This document shows, piece after piece, positions 1 to 9,611 of a stretch of 54,015 bases of DNA. The notes beneath the pieces are model-generated. The model saw only the letters and a program-made list of their open reading frames with translations. It did not search any database and was not told the origin of the DNA. Each line of letters opens with the position of its first letter. Position 1 is the stretch's first letter. The stretch is taken from contig CAZGMJ010000037.1 of the NCBI GenBank assembly GCA_964526785.1, forward strand, positions 1 through 54,015, read 5' to 3'. The DNA is from CAZGMJ01 sp964526785. GTDB lineage: Bacteria; Planctomycetota; Phycisphaerae; Sedimentisphaerales; Anaerobacaceae. Position numbers and translations under genes: made by a program.

Positions 1-142
1 CCATAATGCCAGCTCTGCGAAAAGAACTCCTACGCCAAAACTGGGGATGAGTCAGCCAATCCACCCCTTGCATATCATCATAGAATACGGGACAATCGCG
101 TTGCTGCTCGAACAGACAAGTTAGGTATAAAGGACGGACACC

Positions 143-1555
<1,413 letters not shown>

Positions 1556-1624
1556 GGGTGCACACAGTCGCCGAAAGACGCGAGCACAGAGATGATACGA
1601 ACACCTGCAGATCAGGAGGTACTG

Positions 1625-2986
1625 ATGAACGCAAGCCGTAGACTACTGCTGACGACCCTGCTGCTCCTGGCCCTTGCCGCCGCGGCCTGTGCCGCGCCGT
1701 CTCCGAATATCGTCCTGATCATATCCGATGACCAGGCCTGGACGGACTACGGCTTCATGGGCCACCCGGACATTCAGACACCGCACATTGACAAGCTCTC
1801 CGAAGAAGGCGTGCTGTTCAAGCGCGGCTACGTTCCCACCTCGTTATGCCGCCCATCCCTGATGACCCTGGCCACCGGCCACTACGCGCACCAGCACGGC
1901 GTGACGGGCAACGACCCTTCGCCCAAATATGCCGACAGAAATTCAGCCCTCTATCGCCGGCGACGCGCCGAGTTGATCGCCAAAATCGACCGCTTCGAAA
2001 CTTTGCCCGAGTTGCTGGCCGAACGCGGCTACCTGAGCCATCAAAGCGGAAAATGGTGGCAGGGCAGTTATAAACGCGGCGGCTTCACACACGGGATGAC
2101 CCGGGGCTTTCCACAGCCCGGCGGTCGCCACGGAGACGACGGCCTGCAAATCGGCCGCAAAGGAATCGAGCACATCCGCAAGTTCGTGGACATGGCGGTC
2201 TCGCAGGATAAGCCCTTCTTCCTGTGGTACGCCCCTTTCCTTCCGCATACCCCGCACACGCCGCCCGAGCGGCTTCTCAACAAGTACAAGCAAGAAGGCC
2301 GTCCGCTGCCGATTGCCCGATATTACGCCATGTGCGAATGGTTCGACGAAACGTGCGGCACGTTGCTGGCCTTTCTGGACGAGAAGGGAATTCGCGATAA
2401 TACGCTGGTCGTATACGTAACCGACAACGGCTGGATCCAGAATCCCAAAGGCCGGGGCTATGCCCCCCGATCGAAGCAAACGCCGTACGAAGGAGGTGTT
2501 CGCACGCCGATTATCTTCTCATGGCCTGAGATGCTGGAGCCCGCGTGCCGGGATGAACTGGTTAGCAGCATCGATCTGTTCCCGACGATTCTCGCGGCCG
2601 CCGGGGCGGAACCGCCGGATGGACTCCCCGGCCTCAACCTGCTCCCGCACCTCAAAGACGCTGCGCCAATCGAACGCAGCGCCATCTTCGGCGAGGGTTT
2701 CGCCCATGATATCGCCGACATTGATAATCCCGAGGCTTCGCTGCTCTATCGCTGGTGCATCGAAGGACCGTGGAAACTCATATTGACGTACGACGGCGAG
2801 GTGAATCGGTACAAGTCCACCCACCCGCGAACTGAAAAGCGGCCGCAGCTCTTCAACCTCCTTGAAGATCCGCATGAGAAGAACAATGTTGCCGCAGACC
2901 ACCCGGAAATAGTGGCCCGGCTGGCTGAGAAGATCGCTGCCTGGTACCCTCTGGAAGAACGCAAGACCTGTACCGTTTTCAAATAG
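1625..2986 (+). CDS. Exported sulfatase with variant CRPSL active-site motif
   Basis: Second sulfatase of a tandem pair. The ATG at 1625 is chosen because AGGAGG lies just upstream at good spacing and a clean signal peptide follows (Leu/Ala-rich, ending ACAA). The upstream in-frame start at 1592 would put 11 polar residues in front of it. Sulfatase landmarks are present: SDDQAW near the N-terminus, GKWWQG, and TDNGW followed by a PYEGGVRTP segment. The nucleophile region reads C75-R-P-S-L79 followed by MTLATG, so the Arg of the usual CxPxR signature is Leu. In known sulfatases that Arg helps both recognition by the formylglycine-generating enzyme and the active site, so activation here may follow a variant rule. 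About 453 aa, full length. Substrate unknown. Confidence 0.9.
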   Translation: MNASRRLLLTTLLLLALAAAACAAPSPNIVLIISDDQAWTDYGFMGHPDIQTPHIDKLSEEGVLFKRGYVPTSLCRPSLMTLATGHYAHQHGVTGNDPSPKYADRNSALYRRRRAELIAKIDRFETLPELLAERGYLSHQSGKWWQGSYKRGGFTHGMTRGFPQPGGRHGDDGLQIGRKGIEHIRKFVDMAVSQDKPFFLWYAPFLPHTPHTPPERLLNKYKQEGRPLPIARYYAMCEWFDETCGTLLAFLDEKGIRDNTLVVYVTDNGWIQNPKGRGYAPRSKQTPYEGGVRTPIIFSWPEMLEPACRDELVSSIDLFPTILAAAGAEPPDGLPGLNLLPHLKDAAPIERSAIFGEGFAHDIADIDNPEASLLYRWCIEGPWKLILTYDGEVNRYKSTHPRTEKRPQLFNLLEDPHEKNNVAADHPEIVARLAEKIAAWYPLEERKTCTVFK

Positions 2987-3073
2987 CTCGCATGTCAACG
3001 ATGCCGACGGCCGGTTCGACGATGACACGTGCCAGAATGCGAACCGGCGGTGTTCGCGCAGATCAAAAGGTGG

Positions 3074-3102
3074 TTGACCTGCGCTTCTTGGTACGCTAAA
3101 GT
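3074..3102 (+). promoter_or_regulatory. Sigma70-like promoter for the octahaem cytochrome gene
   Basis: TTGACC at 3074-3079 and TAAAGT at 3097-3102 are separated by 17 bases. The predicted transcript would begin about 80 bases before the chosen ATG at 3189. The separate promoter suggests that the cytochrome gene is transcribed independently of the sulfatases. Confidence 0.5.
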
Positions 3103-3188
3103 GCGCTCGATTCCCGGGCCCGTAGATGTGCGGCCATGGAAAGCAATATGCAGATCACGTGAGTATCATTCCCATAGACAAGAAAGAC

Positions 3189-5576
3189 ATGGCTGTTCGA
3201 TTGTTTCTATTTCTAATCGTCGTAATCGCGACAGTATGGCTCGTCGCCGGCAGGCTTTCGCGCCCGGACGCATCCGCCGCACGCGACGCAAATAGCGCCA
3301 GCGCACGGGCGGAGGGCGATTACATCGGCTCAAGAAGCTGTCGCGAGTGCCATGAGGAGTTCTACGAGCTTTGGGCCCCGTCTCACCACGGCCTGGCGAT
3401 GCAACCCTATACCCGGGAACTCGCCGCAACGAAACTCACCGCCCACAGCGGCCAAATCAGGATCGGTCAGTACACCTACTCTGCCTGTGTCGATGCCAAT
3501 GAAGGTTACATGCTGGAGAAAGGCCCCGACGCCGAAAGAAAACTCCCGATCGTACACGCGATGGGTGGCAGGAACATCTACTACTTCCTGACTCCGACTC
3601 ACAAGGGCCGTCTCCAGACCATGCCCCTGGCCTACGACGTCAACCGCAGGCAATGGTACGACACGGCCGAAAGCGCCGTGCGTCACTTCCCCGGAGGTCT
3701 GCCGGACGAACCGATCCACTGGACCGACAGCATGTATACGTTTAATACGTCATGCTACGATTGTCACGTCAGTCAGCTTTCGACCAACTACGATCCTGCA
3801 ACCGACAGCTACAACACTACGTGGGCCGAGCCCGGGATCAACTGCGAGACGTGCCACGGTCCCGCCCAGGAGCACGTCAAAGTCTGCCGGGAGGCGCCGG
3901 AAGGACAAGTCCCGGACGACATCAAGATCATCGTAACCGGCGACTTCACCGTCGAACAGACCAACTCCATGTGCGGCTCCTGCCATGCCAAGATGAACCC
4001 GGTTAGTTCCTCCTTCCCTCCGGGCGGCCGCTATTACGATCACTTCGGCCTGACAATCCTCGACCACCCCGACTTCTACCCCGACGGCCGCGATCTCGGT
4101 GAGAACTACACGTTCACAACCTGGAGCATGAGCCCCTGCGTCAAGAGCGGCAAACTCGACTGCATGCATTGCCATACATCGAGCGGCCGCTACCGATTCG
4201 CTGAAGAATCCAGCGCCAACGAAGCCTGCATGCCCTGTCACGAAGAGCGAGTGAACAACTCGGCCGAACACACGCATCACGAAGCCGGCACCGAAGGCGA
4301 CAGGTGCGTTACATGTCACATGCCGACGACCGAGTTTGCCCGCATGACGCGCAGCGACCACTCCATGCGACCGCCGACCCCAGCCACTACGATCAAATAC
4401 AAATCCCCCAACGCGTGCAATCTCTGCCACGATGAGCAGGACGCAGAATGGTCGGATCAATACGTCCGCCGCTGGCATGCCGATGACTATCAGAAGCCCG
4501 TGCTTGAGCTGGCCGCTCTGATCGATGAAGCCCGCCGATCCGACTGGAAGCGACTGGATGAAATGCTCGCGTACATCGGCCGCAGCGATCGTGACGCCGT
4601 GTTCGCTGGTTCGCTGATCAGACTGCTGCGCAACTGCGAGTCTCCGAAGAAATGGCCGGTCATCATCGAGGCGCTGGAAAACGACCCCTCGCCTCTCGTC
4701 CGGGCATCGGCCGCACAGGCCCTCGACAGTCCTGTAGACCCCGAAGCTGCGCGTGCGCTGCTTGAAGCGACTCGCGACGAATACAGGCTCGTTCGCGTGG
4801 ATGCGGCCGCAAGCCTGGCCAGTATCAGTCCGGAACAACTCCAGCCTCCCTACAACCAGACCCTCAAAGCCGCCACGGCCGAGTACATCGACGCCATGCA
4901 CTCGCGGCAGGACGATTACGTCTCGCACTACAATCTCGGCAACTTCTACATGGCACGACAGAACGGCCAGGCCGCTCGCAAAGCCTTCGAAACCGCCATC
5001 GGGCTCAGGCCCGACTTCGTTCCGCCATACGTCAATGTCGCCTTCGTCTACAACGCGCTCGGACAAAACAGCAAGGCCGAAGCCGCCTTCAACAAGGCCA
5101 TCGAACTGGAACCGAAGAACCTCCCGGCCTATCTGAATCTCGGCATGCTGTTGGGCGAGATGGACCGACCGAATGACGCCGAGAGGACCTTCCGCAAGGC
5201 CCTGGAGGTGGACCCTAATTCGGCCACCGCCGCCTACAACCTCGGTGTACTCATCGCGTCGGATAAACCGGATGAGTCGCTGAAATGGTGCCGCAGAGCC
5301 TCCGAACTGCAGCCCGACAATCCGCGCTATGCGTATACATACGCATTCTATCTGTTGCAGCAGGGACGAACGCAGCAGGGCCTTGCGATTCTGGAGGCGA
5401 TGATCGATCGCAAAGCAGCCTCTCTGGAGGCGTACATGCTCCTGGGTGCCACGCTGGAGAAACAAGGCAAGCCGGCAGATGCCGCCGCCGTTTATCGTCG
5501 CGGCCGTCAGAACGAGCACCTTTCTCAGCGGGACAGACAGATACTGGCCATGAAACTGCAGCAACTCTCAAAATAG
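3189..5576 (+). CDS. Octahaem c-type cytochrome fused to HEAT-like and TPR repeats
   Basis: Membrane-anchored multihaem cytochrome, probably acting in the periplasm in electron transfer or nitrogen/sulfur redox chemistry. Seen: one N-terminal transmembrane or signal segment (residues 4-21), then eight CxxCH haem motifs in order: CRECH, CYDCH, CETCH, CGSCH, CMHCH, CMPCH, CVTCH and CNLCH. These occupy roughly residues 50-420. They are followed by a HEAT-like helical region with alternating D/E-A-L repeats (about 430-575) and five or more TPR-like units (about 580-790). Families named cytochrome c554/DmsE-like contain similar haem blocks. The ATG at 3189 starts right before the hydrophobic anchor; a longer form from 3126 is possible but would prefix a polar tail. 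No obvious haem-ligation or maturation genes are in the window. Exact substrate unknown. Confidence 0.85.
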   Translation: MAVRLFLFLIVVIATVWLVAGRLSRPDASAARDANSASARAEGDYIGSRSCRECHEEFYELWAPSHHGLAMQPYTRELAATKLTAHSGQIRIGQYTYSACVDANEGYMLEKGPDAERKLPIVHAMGGRNIYYFLTPTHKGRLQTMPLAYDVNRRQWYDTAESAVRHFPGGLPDEPIHWTDSMYTFNTSCYDCHVSQLSTNYDPATDSYNTTWAEPGINCETCHGPAQEHVKVCREAPEGQVPDDIKIIVTGDFTVEQTNSMCGSCHAKMNPVSSSFPPGGRYYDHFGLTILDHPDFYPDGRDLGENYTFTTWSMSPCVKSGKLDCMHCHTSSGRYRFAEESSANEACMPCHEERVNNSAEHTHHEAGTEGDRCVTCHMPTTEFARMTRSDHSMRPPTPATTIKYKSPNACNLCHDEQDAEWSDQYVRRWHADDYQKPVLELAALIDEARRSDWKRLDEMLAYIGRSDRDAVFAGSLIRLLRNCESPKKWPVIIEALENDPSPLVRASAAQALDSPVDPEAARALLEATRDEYRLVRVDAAASLASISPEQLQPPYNQTLKAATAEYIDAMHSRQDDYVSHYNLGNFYMARQNGQAARKAFETAIGLRPDFVPPYVNVAFVYNALGQNSKAEAAFNKAIELEPKNLPAYLNLGMLLGEMDRPNDAERTFRKALEVDPNSATAAYNLGVLIASDKPDESLKWCRRASELQPDNPRYAYTYAFYLLQQGRTQQGLAILEAMIDRKAASLEAYMLLGATLEKQGKPADAAAVYRRGRQNEHLSQRDRQILAMKLQQLSK

Positions 5577-5674
5577 ACCCGGCGACGAGATCGTACCATT
5601 GGTGCGCCGGCGGAACGGGAGAGAACATGTCTCGTCAGGGAGATCGTCCCCGCCGCAGAGACAGGATCAGCATG

Positions 5675-6112
5675 TTATCCCAGGCGAAGGAGGTTCCAGC
5701 CCGTTTGCGGATCGAGCTTGCGGCCGGCGTCGATATCTTCGATCTCGATGATGGTGACTTCAAGGATAAGGAACGTCTTGGCCCCGCCGCGGGGGCAGCC
5801 GACGAGATTCTCGCCGCCTTTGCCGATGGCGGTGTGCATGTGCAGCCGAGGGGCCGAATCGTCCCAGTAGATCGTCCCGACGCCGAGCACCTCGCCCGGT
5901 CCCTCGAAGTCCATATGCTGAGGCTCGATCTTCGGCTGCTCGCTTTTGGGCCCGACCACTACGTCCGCCCTGCGGAAGCCGCCGGTGATCAGCACCGAAG
6001 CACACTTGACCTCCTGCTCGTCGGCGATCTGCTCGATGCATTCATAGACGTCCTCGCCCTCGAACAGCCTGGCGGCAATAACCCGTCCTGCTTTTCCAAC
6101 TGCGTATTCCAT
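5675..6112 (-). CDS. PPC/DUF296-domain protein
   Basis: 145-aa cytoplasmic protein matching the PPC (plants and prokaryotes conserved, DUF296) fold. It has an N-terminal strand-rich half with RLFEGEDVYECI, a central ITGGFRRADVVVGP segment, a GTIYWDD turn and an LHMHTAIGKG motif typical of the conserved histidine region. In plants the domain accompanies AT-hook proteins; bacterial single-domain members have no settled role. It is the last gene of a minus-strand operon, 51 bp after the monooxygenase gene, with GGGAG/CAGG before the ATG. No signal peptide. Family confident, function not. Confidence 0.8.
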   Translation of the reverse strand: MEYAVGKAGRVIAARLFEGEDVYECIEQIADEQEVKCASVLITGGFRRADVVVGPKSEQPKIEPQHMDFEGPGEVLGVGTIYWDDSAPRLHMHTAIGKGGENLVGCPRGGAKTFLILEVTIIEIEDIDAGRKLDPQTGWNLLRLG

Positions 6113-6163
6113 ATAACCTGCTCCCGGTGGATCGCGGACCTTCGGTAGGGCCCCCGCGATGGG

Positions 6164-6457
6164 TCAGACTTCGTCCCACAGCGTGACATCGAGCGGTTCG
6201 GCCAGCATCTCGTCCGCCTTGGCAACAAAATCCTGAAGGTGGGGTTTGTGCAGATGCGCATCGAGGGCGTCCTTGCTCGTCCAGTTCTCGTAGAACAGAA
6301 ACAGGTGCGGGTCGTCCGCCGACTGGTGGAGGATGTAATCGATGCAGTCGGGCTCGGCGCGCGTCGGCTCGATCAGCGCGACCAGCGCTTCCTTGACCTG
6401 TTTGGCCAGTCCGTCTTTGGCTTTGATTCGGGCAACGACTGTAACTTTGTCGGCCAT
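6164..6457 (-). CDS. ABM-family monooxygenase-like protein
   Basis: 97-aa antibiotic-biosynthesis-monooxygenase (ABM, ferredoxin-like fold) protein, related to YgiN-type quinol monooxygenases. Seen: VTVVARIKAKDG at the start, EPDCIDYILHQ in the middle, LFYENWTSKDALDAHL, and a C-terminal half ending PLDVTLWDEV, all in the usual order. The ATG at 6457 has an AAAGGAG site three bases upstream; the longer frame to 6493 overlaps the end of the preceding gene and is rejected. It starts 11 bp after the propeller gene stop, so the two are almost certainly co-transcribed. Such proteins act on quinones or small aromatics, or handle reactive carbonyls; the substrate here is unknown. Confidence 0.85.
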   Translation of the reverse strand: MADKVTVVARIKAKDGLAKQVKEALVALIEPTRAEPDCIDYILHQSADDPHLFLFYENWTSKDALDAHLHKPHLQDFVAKADEMLAEPLDVTLWDEV

Positions 6458-6468
6458 GAGATTCTCCT

Positions 6469-7833
6469 TTAGGGTGAGTAGTAGTTGTAGCACTGCTTGA
6501 GGCGGCGGTAGTTGCGGTCGGCCCAGAGGCGCTTGCGGTTCGGCCGCGGATTCGGTTCTTCGTTGGCGTAGACGTGCAACTCGCTGCCGTTCAGTACGAT
6601 GATTTCCTCTCGCCAGTCGCCGGTGACGTCCGCGACGTGCAGCCGGTCGGCCTTCTCATCGAATCGCTCGACGAACGTGCCGGTCAGCGGCTCGTAGATA
6701 CAGACGTCGCCGCTGGTGTGGCGCTCTTTGGCGCAGGCCAGTTGTGCGGGCCCGCCCGTCCAGTCGATCGTGTATATCAGCTCGACGCCGCTGGCGGTCC
6801 AGCCGTCCGGGGCCACGTCGTCCATCGCATAGTCGAACACCTTCCTGCCGGCCGAATCGAATACGAAAGGCTTCTGATGCTGATTATAGCGCGAGCGGCA
6901 CCAGATAAATATCTCGTTGCTGTCGGCCTTGAAGCGGCCCACCGCGGCGTTCTGCGGCTCCTGCTTCTTGAAGTGCGACCGCCAGATCGGACCGCCCAGC
7001 CCCACAACCTGCACCTGGTTCGCCCCCTCTTCGAGCATGACCGTTTCGAGCCCCTTTTTGTCCGGCCGGACGTCTGCTACGAATACGCTGTCCATGTGGT
7101 AGCGGCCGGGAATTGCGCGGGTAATCAGCTTGCCGTCGGGTGAATAGATCGTTGCCCCGAGCACTTCATCCCGCCGATCGCCGTCGAGATCGGCCAACCG
7201 GGCGCCGTTGTGCGCGCAGCTTACGAAGTCATCCGTTCGCCAGAGCGGCTTCTCACCTTTGAGCAGGCCGTCCATGGAATAGGCCGCGAGATACCTGCCC
7301 GTGCGATAGCCGTCCTTGTTCGTGGCCTGCAGCAGAATGTCGGCGTCGTCGCCCTTGCCGCGAAAGCACGCGATCATCGCCAGTTCCCATCGCTGCGCGC
7401 CTTGGGGCACGGGCGCCTTGGCCGTGGCCTGCTCGCGGCCGGTCTTCCCGTCCACGACGTGCAGAACGGAGTCTTTCGTGAGGAAGACCACCTCGCACTT
7501 CCCGTCGCCGTCTACATCACCGGCAGCGACGCCCGGGCCGCAGTGGCCGGGAAGGCCCACACGCTCGCTCGAACCGCCGACGACGATATCCGTCTTTAGT
7601 ATCCACAGCTTCTTGCCGGTATTGTCATACGCCGCCAAATGGCCGGGGACCGTTACCAGATAGTCCATCGCGCCGTCGTTATTGACGTCCGCGACAATAA
7701 TCCCGCCCGCCGAATCCTGCGGCGCCGGAATGTCCAGGTTGATTGTGTGCCGATTGCTCTCGTAGCCGTGTGCCGAGGCAAGCGTCAGACACAAAACGGC
7801 TGTGATCGCGGCGAGAATGCGTTGTCTGTACAT
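6469..7833 (-). CDS. Exported FG-GAP/VCBS beta-propeller, PL11-like C-terminus
   Basis: About 454-aa secreted beta-propeller. The ATG at 7833 begins a clear signal peptide (ITAVLCLTLASAHG); the frame runs on to 7992 but that part is a non-coding leader. Repeated Ca-loop motifs of the FG-GAP/VCBS type are visible: ADVNNDGAMDYLV, GDVDGDGKCEVVF, ADLDGDRRDEVLG, DVTGDWREEIIVL. The last of these plus the tail ending QCYNYYSP resembles the blade preceding the C-terminus of rhamnogalacturonan lyases of family PL11. The N-terminal domain usual for PL11 is missing, so lyase activity is uncertain and a carbohydrate-binding or non-catalytic relative is possible. First gene of the operon with the ABM and PPC genes. 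Confidence 0.75.
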   Translation of the reverse strand: MYRQRILAAITAVLCLTLASAHGYESNRHTINLDIPAPQDSAGGIIVADVNNDGAMDYLVTVPGHLAAYDNTGKKLWILKTDIVVGGSSERVGLPGHCGPGVAAGDVDGDGKCEVVFLTKDSVLHVVDGKTGREQATAKAPVPQGAQRWELAMIACFRGKGDDADILLQATNKDGYRTGRYLAAYSMDGLLKGEKPLWRTDDFVSCAHNGARLADLDGDRRDEVLGATIYSPDGKLITRAIPGRYHMDSVFVADVRPDKKGLETVMLEEGANQVQVVGLGGPIWRSHFKKQEPQNAAVGRFKADSNEIFIWCRSRYNQHQKPFVFDSAGRKVFDYAMDDVAPDGWTASGVELIYTIDWTGGPAQLACAKERHTSGDVCIYEPLTGTFVERFDEKADRLHVADVTGDWREEIIVLNGSELHVYANEEPNPRPNRKRLWADRNYRRLKQCYNYYSP

Positions 7834-7874
7834 GGCACTGCTTTCCAAAAAGAATGACTGGTTCGTTTCGGGCG

Positions 7875-7903
7875 ATTGTAACGGATCGGGCCGACGATGA
7901 AAA
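7875..7903 (-). promoter_or_regulatory. Possible promoter for the propeller/ABM/PPC operon
   Basis: Read on the minus strand: TTTTCA (7903-7898), 17 bases, then TACAAT (7880-7875). The -10 matches well and the -35 moderately. The distance to the ATG at 7833 is about 40 bases. Confidence 0.4.
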
Positions 7904-8102
7904 GGTGCCGCCTCAAACCACCGATCTGCACAACGGTGCCGACGCATTGATCGTACCGCTTGATGCATTGAGCAGTAGCATGTCTGGCGCAATTCTTGTC
8001 TGAACCCGTCGAATCATTAGACTAAAGAGCCCGCCTGACGCATCATATGGGCGATTGAGCGTTGCCGGCGTTGGCGCAACGCATTTTCTGGAAAGTGCCG
8101 AG

Positions 8103-8639
8103 ATGTCCGAAGATCGACAACTTATCAGGGCCCTGCGTCGCGGCCGGATCGCCGCGGCCGAGCAGATATACCTGAAATACAAAGACGATCTGTTCGCAGT
8201 GGCAATGTCACTCGTCGCCGATACCAATACGGCCGAAGACTGCCTGCAGGATGTATTCGTGCAACTGGCGGCCGACGGGTGCAGGGTCCGAAGCAACCTC
8301 AAGGGGTATCTGCTTAGTTGCGTTGTAAATCGGGCGCGCCAACACTTCCGCCAATGCAGCGTTCAGTCGAACGGCATGGCGAAGATCCCGCCGCGGAAAC
8401 TCGGCGCATCGGACCCGGCTGAGATTCTGTCCGAACGGGACGAAATCAGGGTCGTCATGCGGGCGATGGCGAAACTTTCGCCCGAACAGCGGGAAGTCAT
8501 CGCACTGCACCTGCAGGGCGATATGAGGTTCCGCCAGATCGCACGCATGCTCGGCATGTCGATCAACACAGTGCAAAGCCGATACCGGTACGGCATGGAA
8601 AGAATGCGGCAGCTTCTAAACAAGAAGGAGGCGATATGA
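8103..8639 (+). CDS. ECF sigma factor
   Basis: 178-aa sigma-70 family factor of the extracytoplasmic-function type. Region 2 lies near residues 5-65 (RQLIRALRRGR ... AEQIYLKYKDDLFAVAMSLV ... AEDCLQDVFVQL). Region 4 lies near 115-170 (LSPEQREVIALHLQGDMRFRQIARMLG then SINTVQSRYRYGMERM, a helix-turn-helix). The ATG at 8103 follows GGAAAG at good distance; the upstream in-frame start at 8055 lacks a site. Its stop overlaps the start of the next gene, the usual arrangement for a sigma factor and its membrane partner. It probably redirects RNA polymerase to a small envelope or polymer-use regulon; no target promoter could be identified. Confidence 0.92.
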   Translation: MSEDRQLIRALRRGRIAAAEQIYLKYKDDLFAVAMSLVADTNTAEDCLQDVFVQLAADGCRVRSNLKGYLLSCVVNRARQHFRQCSVQSNGMAKIPPRKLGASDPAEILSERDEIRVVMRAMAKLSPEQREVIALHLQGDMRFRQIARMLGMSINTVQSRYRYGMERMRQLLNKKEAI

Positions 8640-9499
8640 TGCCGTCGGAAGAACTTGAAGATGTGATTCGTAACATACGACCAACGACCACTGCGGCCGC
8701 GGATGAGCGGATCATGACCGTCGTCAGGACCGCAATGGAAGAACGTCAGAAACAACGCTCCGCTTCGGCCGGCGCCGTCGGAGCTGTAAGGAGAACAATC
8801 ATGAGCAATAACTGGACCAAACTCGCAACAGCCGCCGCGATTGTGATTGCGGCAGCCCTCGGAATGTACGCCCTGACAGGCTCGATTGACGGAGCCTCGA
8901 TCACGCTGGCCCAGGTCAGACAGGCCATGCAGAATGTCGACTGGATGAAAATCATCAACGCCGGAGGCGATGAGAATCAGAACCCCCACGCTCCCGAAGT
9001 GGACTGGTTCTCGTTCGACTCCAGAGTGCACATAACCGTTATTGAAGGCAGAATCCGTTACAGGGATTTCAACGCGGGCAGAATACTCCGCTGGAGCCCC
9101 GGCGACGCGAACATCATCGAAACCACTATCGATCCGGGCGAGCAGTTTGCGTACGGTGCAGCCGGCCCCTTCGAGATGATCGACAAGACCCTCCGCCTGA
9201 ACCGGGCCGAGCACGACGCCAAAGTCAGCAAAACCATCGGCAGCTACGAAGGCCGACAAGTGCAAGTGTGGAAGGCCGTCTGGAACGCCGCAAAGCAGCC
9301 GGGCGCCGGTCGAACGCTCACCGTGTACATTGACTCGGAGAAGAGACTCCCTATCGCGGCTACCTTCGAACACGGCCGACCCGACGGCAAAGTCACCGAA
9401 AGCAACATCGAGTTCAGATACCCCGAGACCGGCCCGGCCGATATATACGAGGCCGGCGCGCCAGGCTCGGTACAGATCAAGCCATCGTCAGAGCAGTGA
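8636..9499 (+). CDS. One-pass membrane partner of the ECF sigma factor
   Basis: 287-aa protein (286 from the second ATG at 8639) overlapping the sigma gene stop, with AAGGAGG immediately upstream. Seen: a short cytoplasmic N-terminus of about 60 residues, one transmembrane helix at about 62-81, then an extracytoplasmic domain with strand-rich sequence (SFDSRVHITVIEGRIRYRD, VYIDSEKRLPIAATF) resembling the LolA/LppX-like fold found in many planctomycete sigma partners. No HxxxCxxC zinc-finger motif of classical anti-sigma factors was found. Position argues for a membrane anti-sigma or signal sensor; sequence alone does not prove it. A terminator follows 29 bp after the stop. Confidence 0.7.
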   Translation: MMPSEELEDVIRNIRPTTTAAADERIMTVVRTAMEERQKQRSASAGAVGAVRRTIMSNNWTKLATAAAIVIAAALGMYALTGSIDGASITLAQVRQAMQNVDWMKIINAGGDENQNPHAPEVDWFSFDSRVHITVIEGRIRYRDFNAGRILRWSPGDANIIETTIDPGEQFAYGAAGPFEMIDKTLRLNRAEHDAKVSKTIGSYEGRQVQVWKAVWNAAKQPGAGRTLTVYIDSEKRLPIAATFEHGRPDGKVTESNIEFRYPETGPADIYEAGAPGSVQIKPSSEQ

Positions 9500-9527
9500 C
9501 ATTCCTTGAGCCGTAAACGCACATTGG

Positions 9528-9557
9528 AATCCCCCGACTTTACGCTCGGGGGATTTC
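9528..9557. terminator. Intrinsic terminator between convergent genes
   Basis: Perfect 10-bp inverted repeat AATCCCCCGA (9528-9537) and TCGGGGGATT (9546-9555) with an 8-base loop, followed by a short T-containing run. It lies between the sigma-partner gene (+) and the kinase gene (-), so it may stop transcription from both sides. Confidence 0.7.
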
Positions 9558-9611
9558 ATTCTGCGCATGAATCATAGCCAACGACAGCCCGCCACCCAGC
9601 CAGGTGCGGGA

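Noticed and set aside
3750..5564. 604-codon open frame on the minus strand
   Set aside because: It is the antisense shadow of the octahaem cytochrome gene; high GC removes stops. No family motifs.
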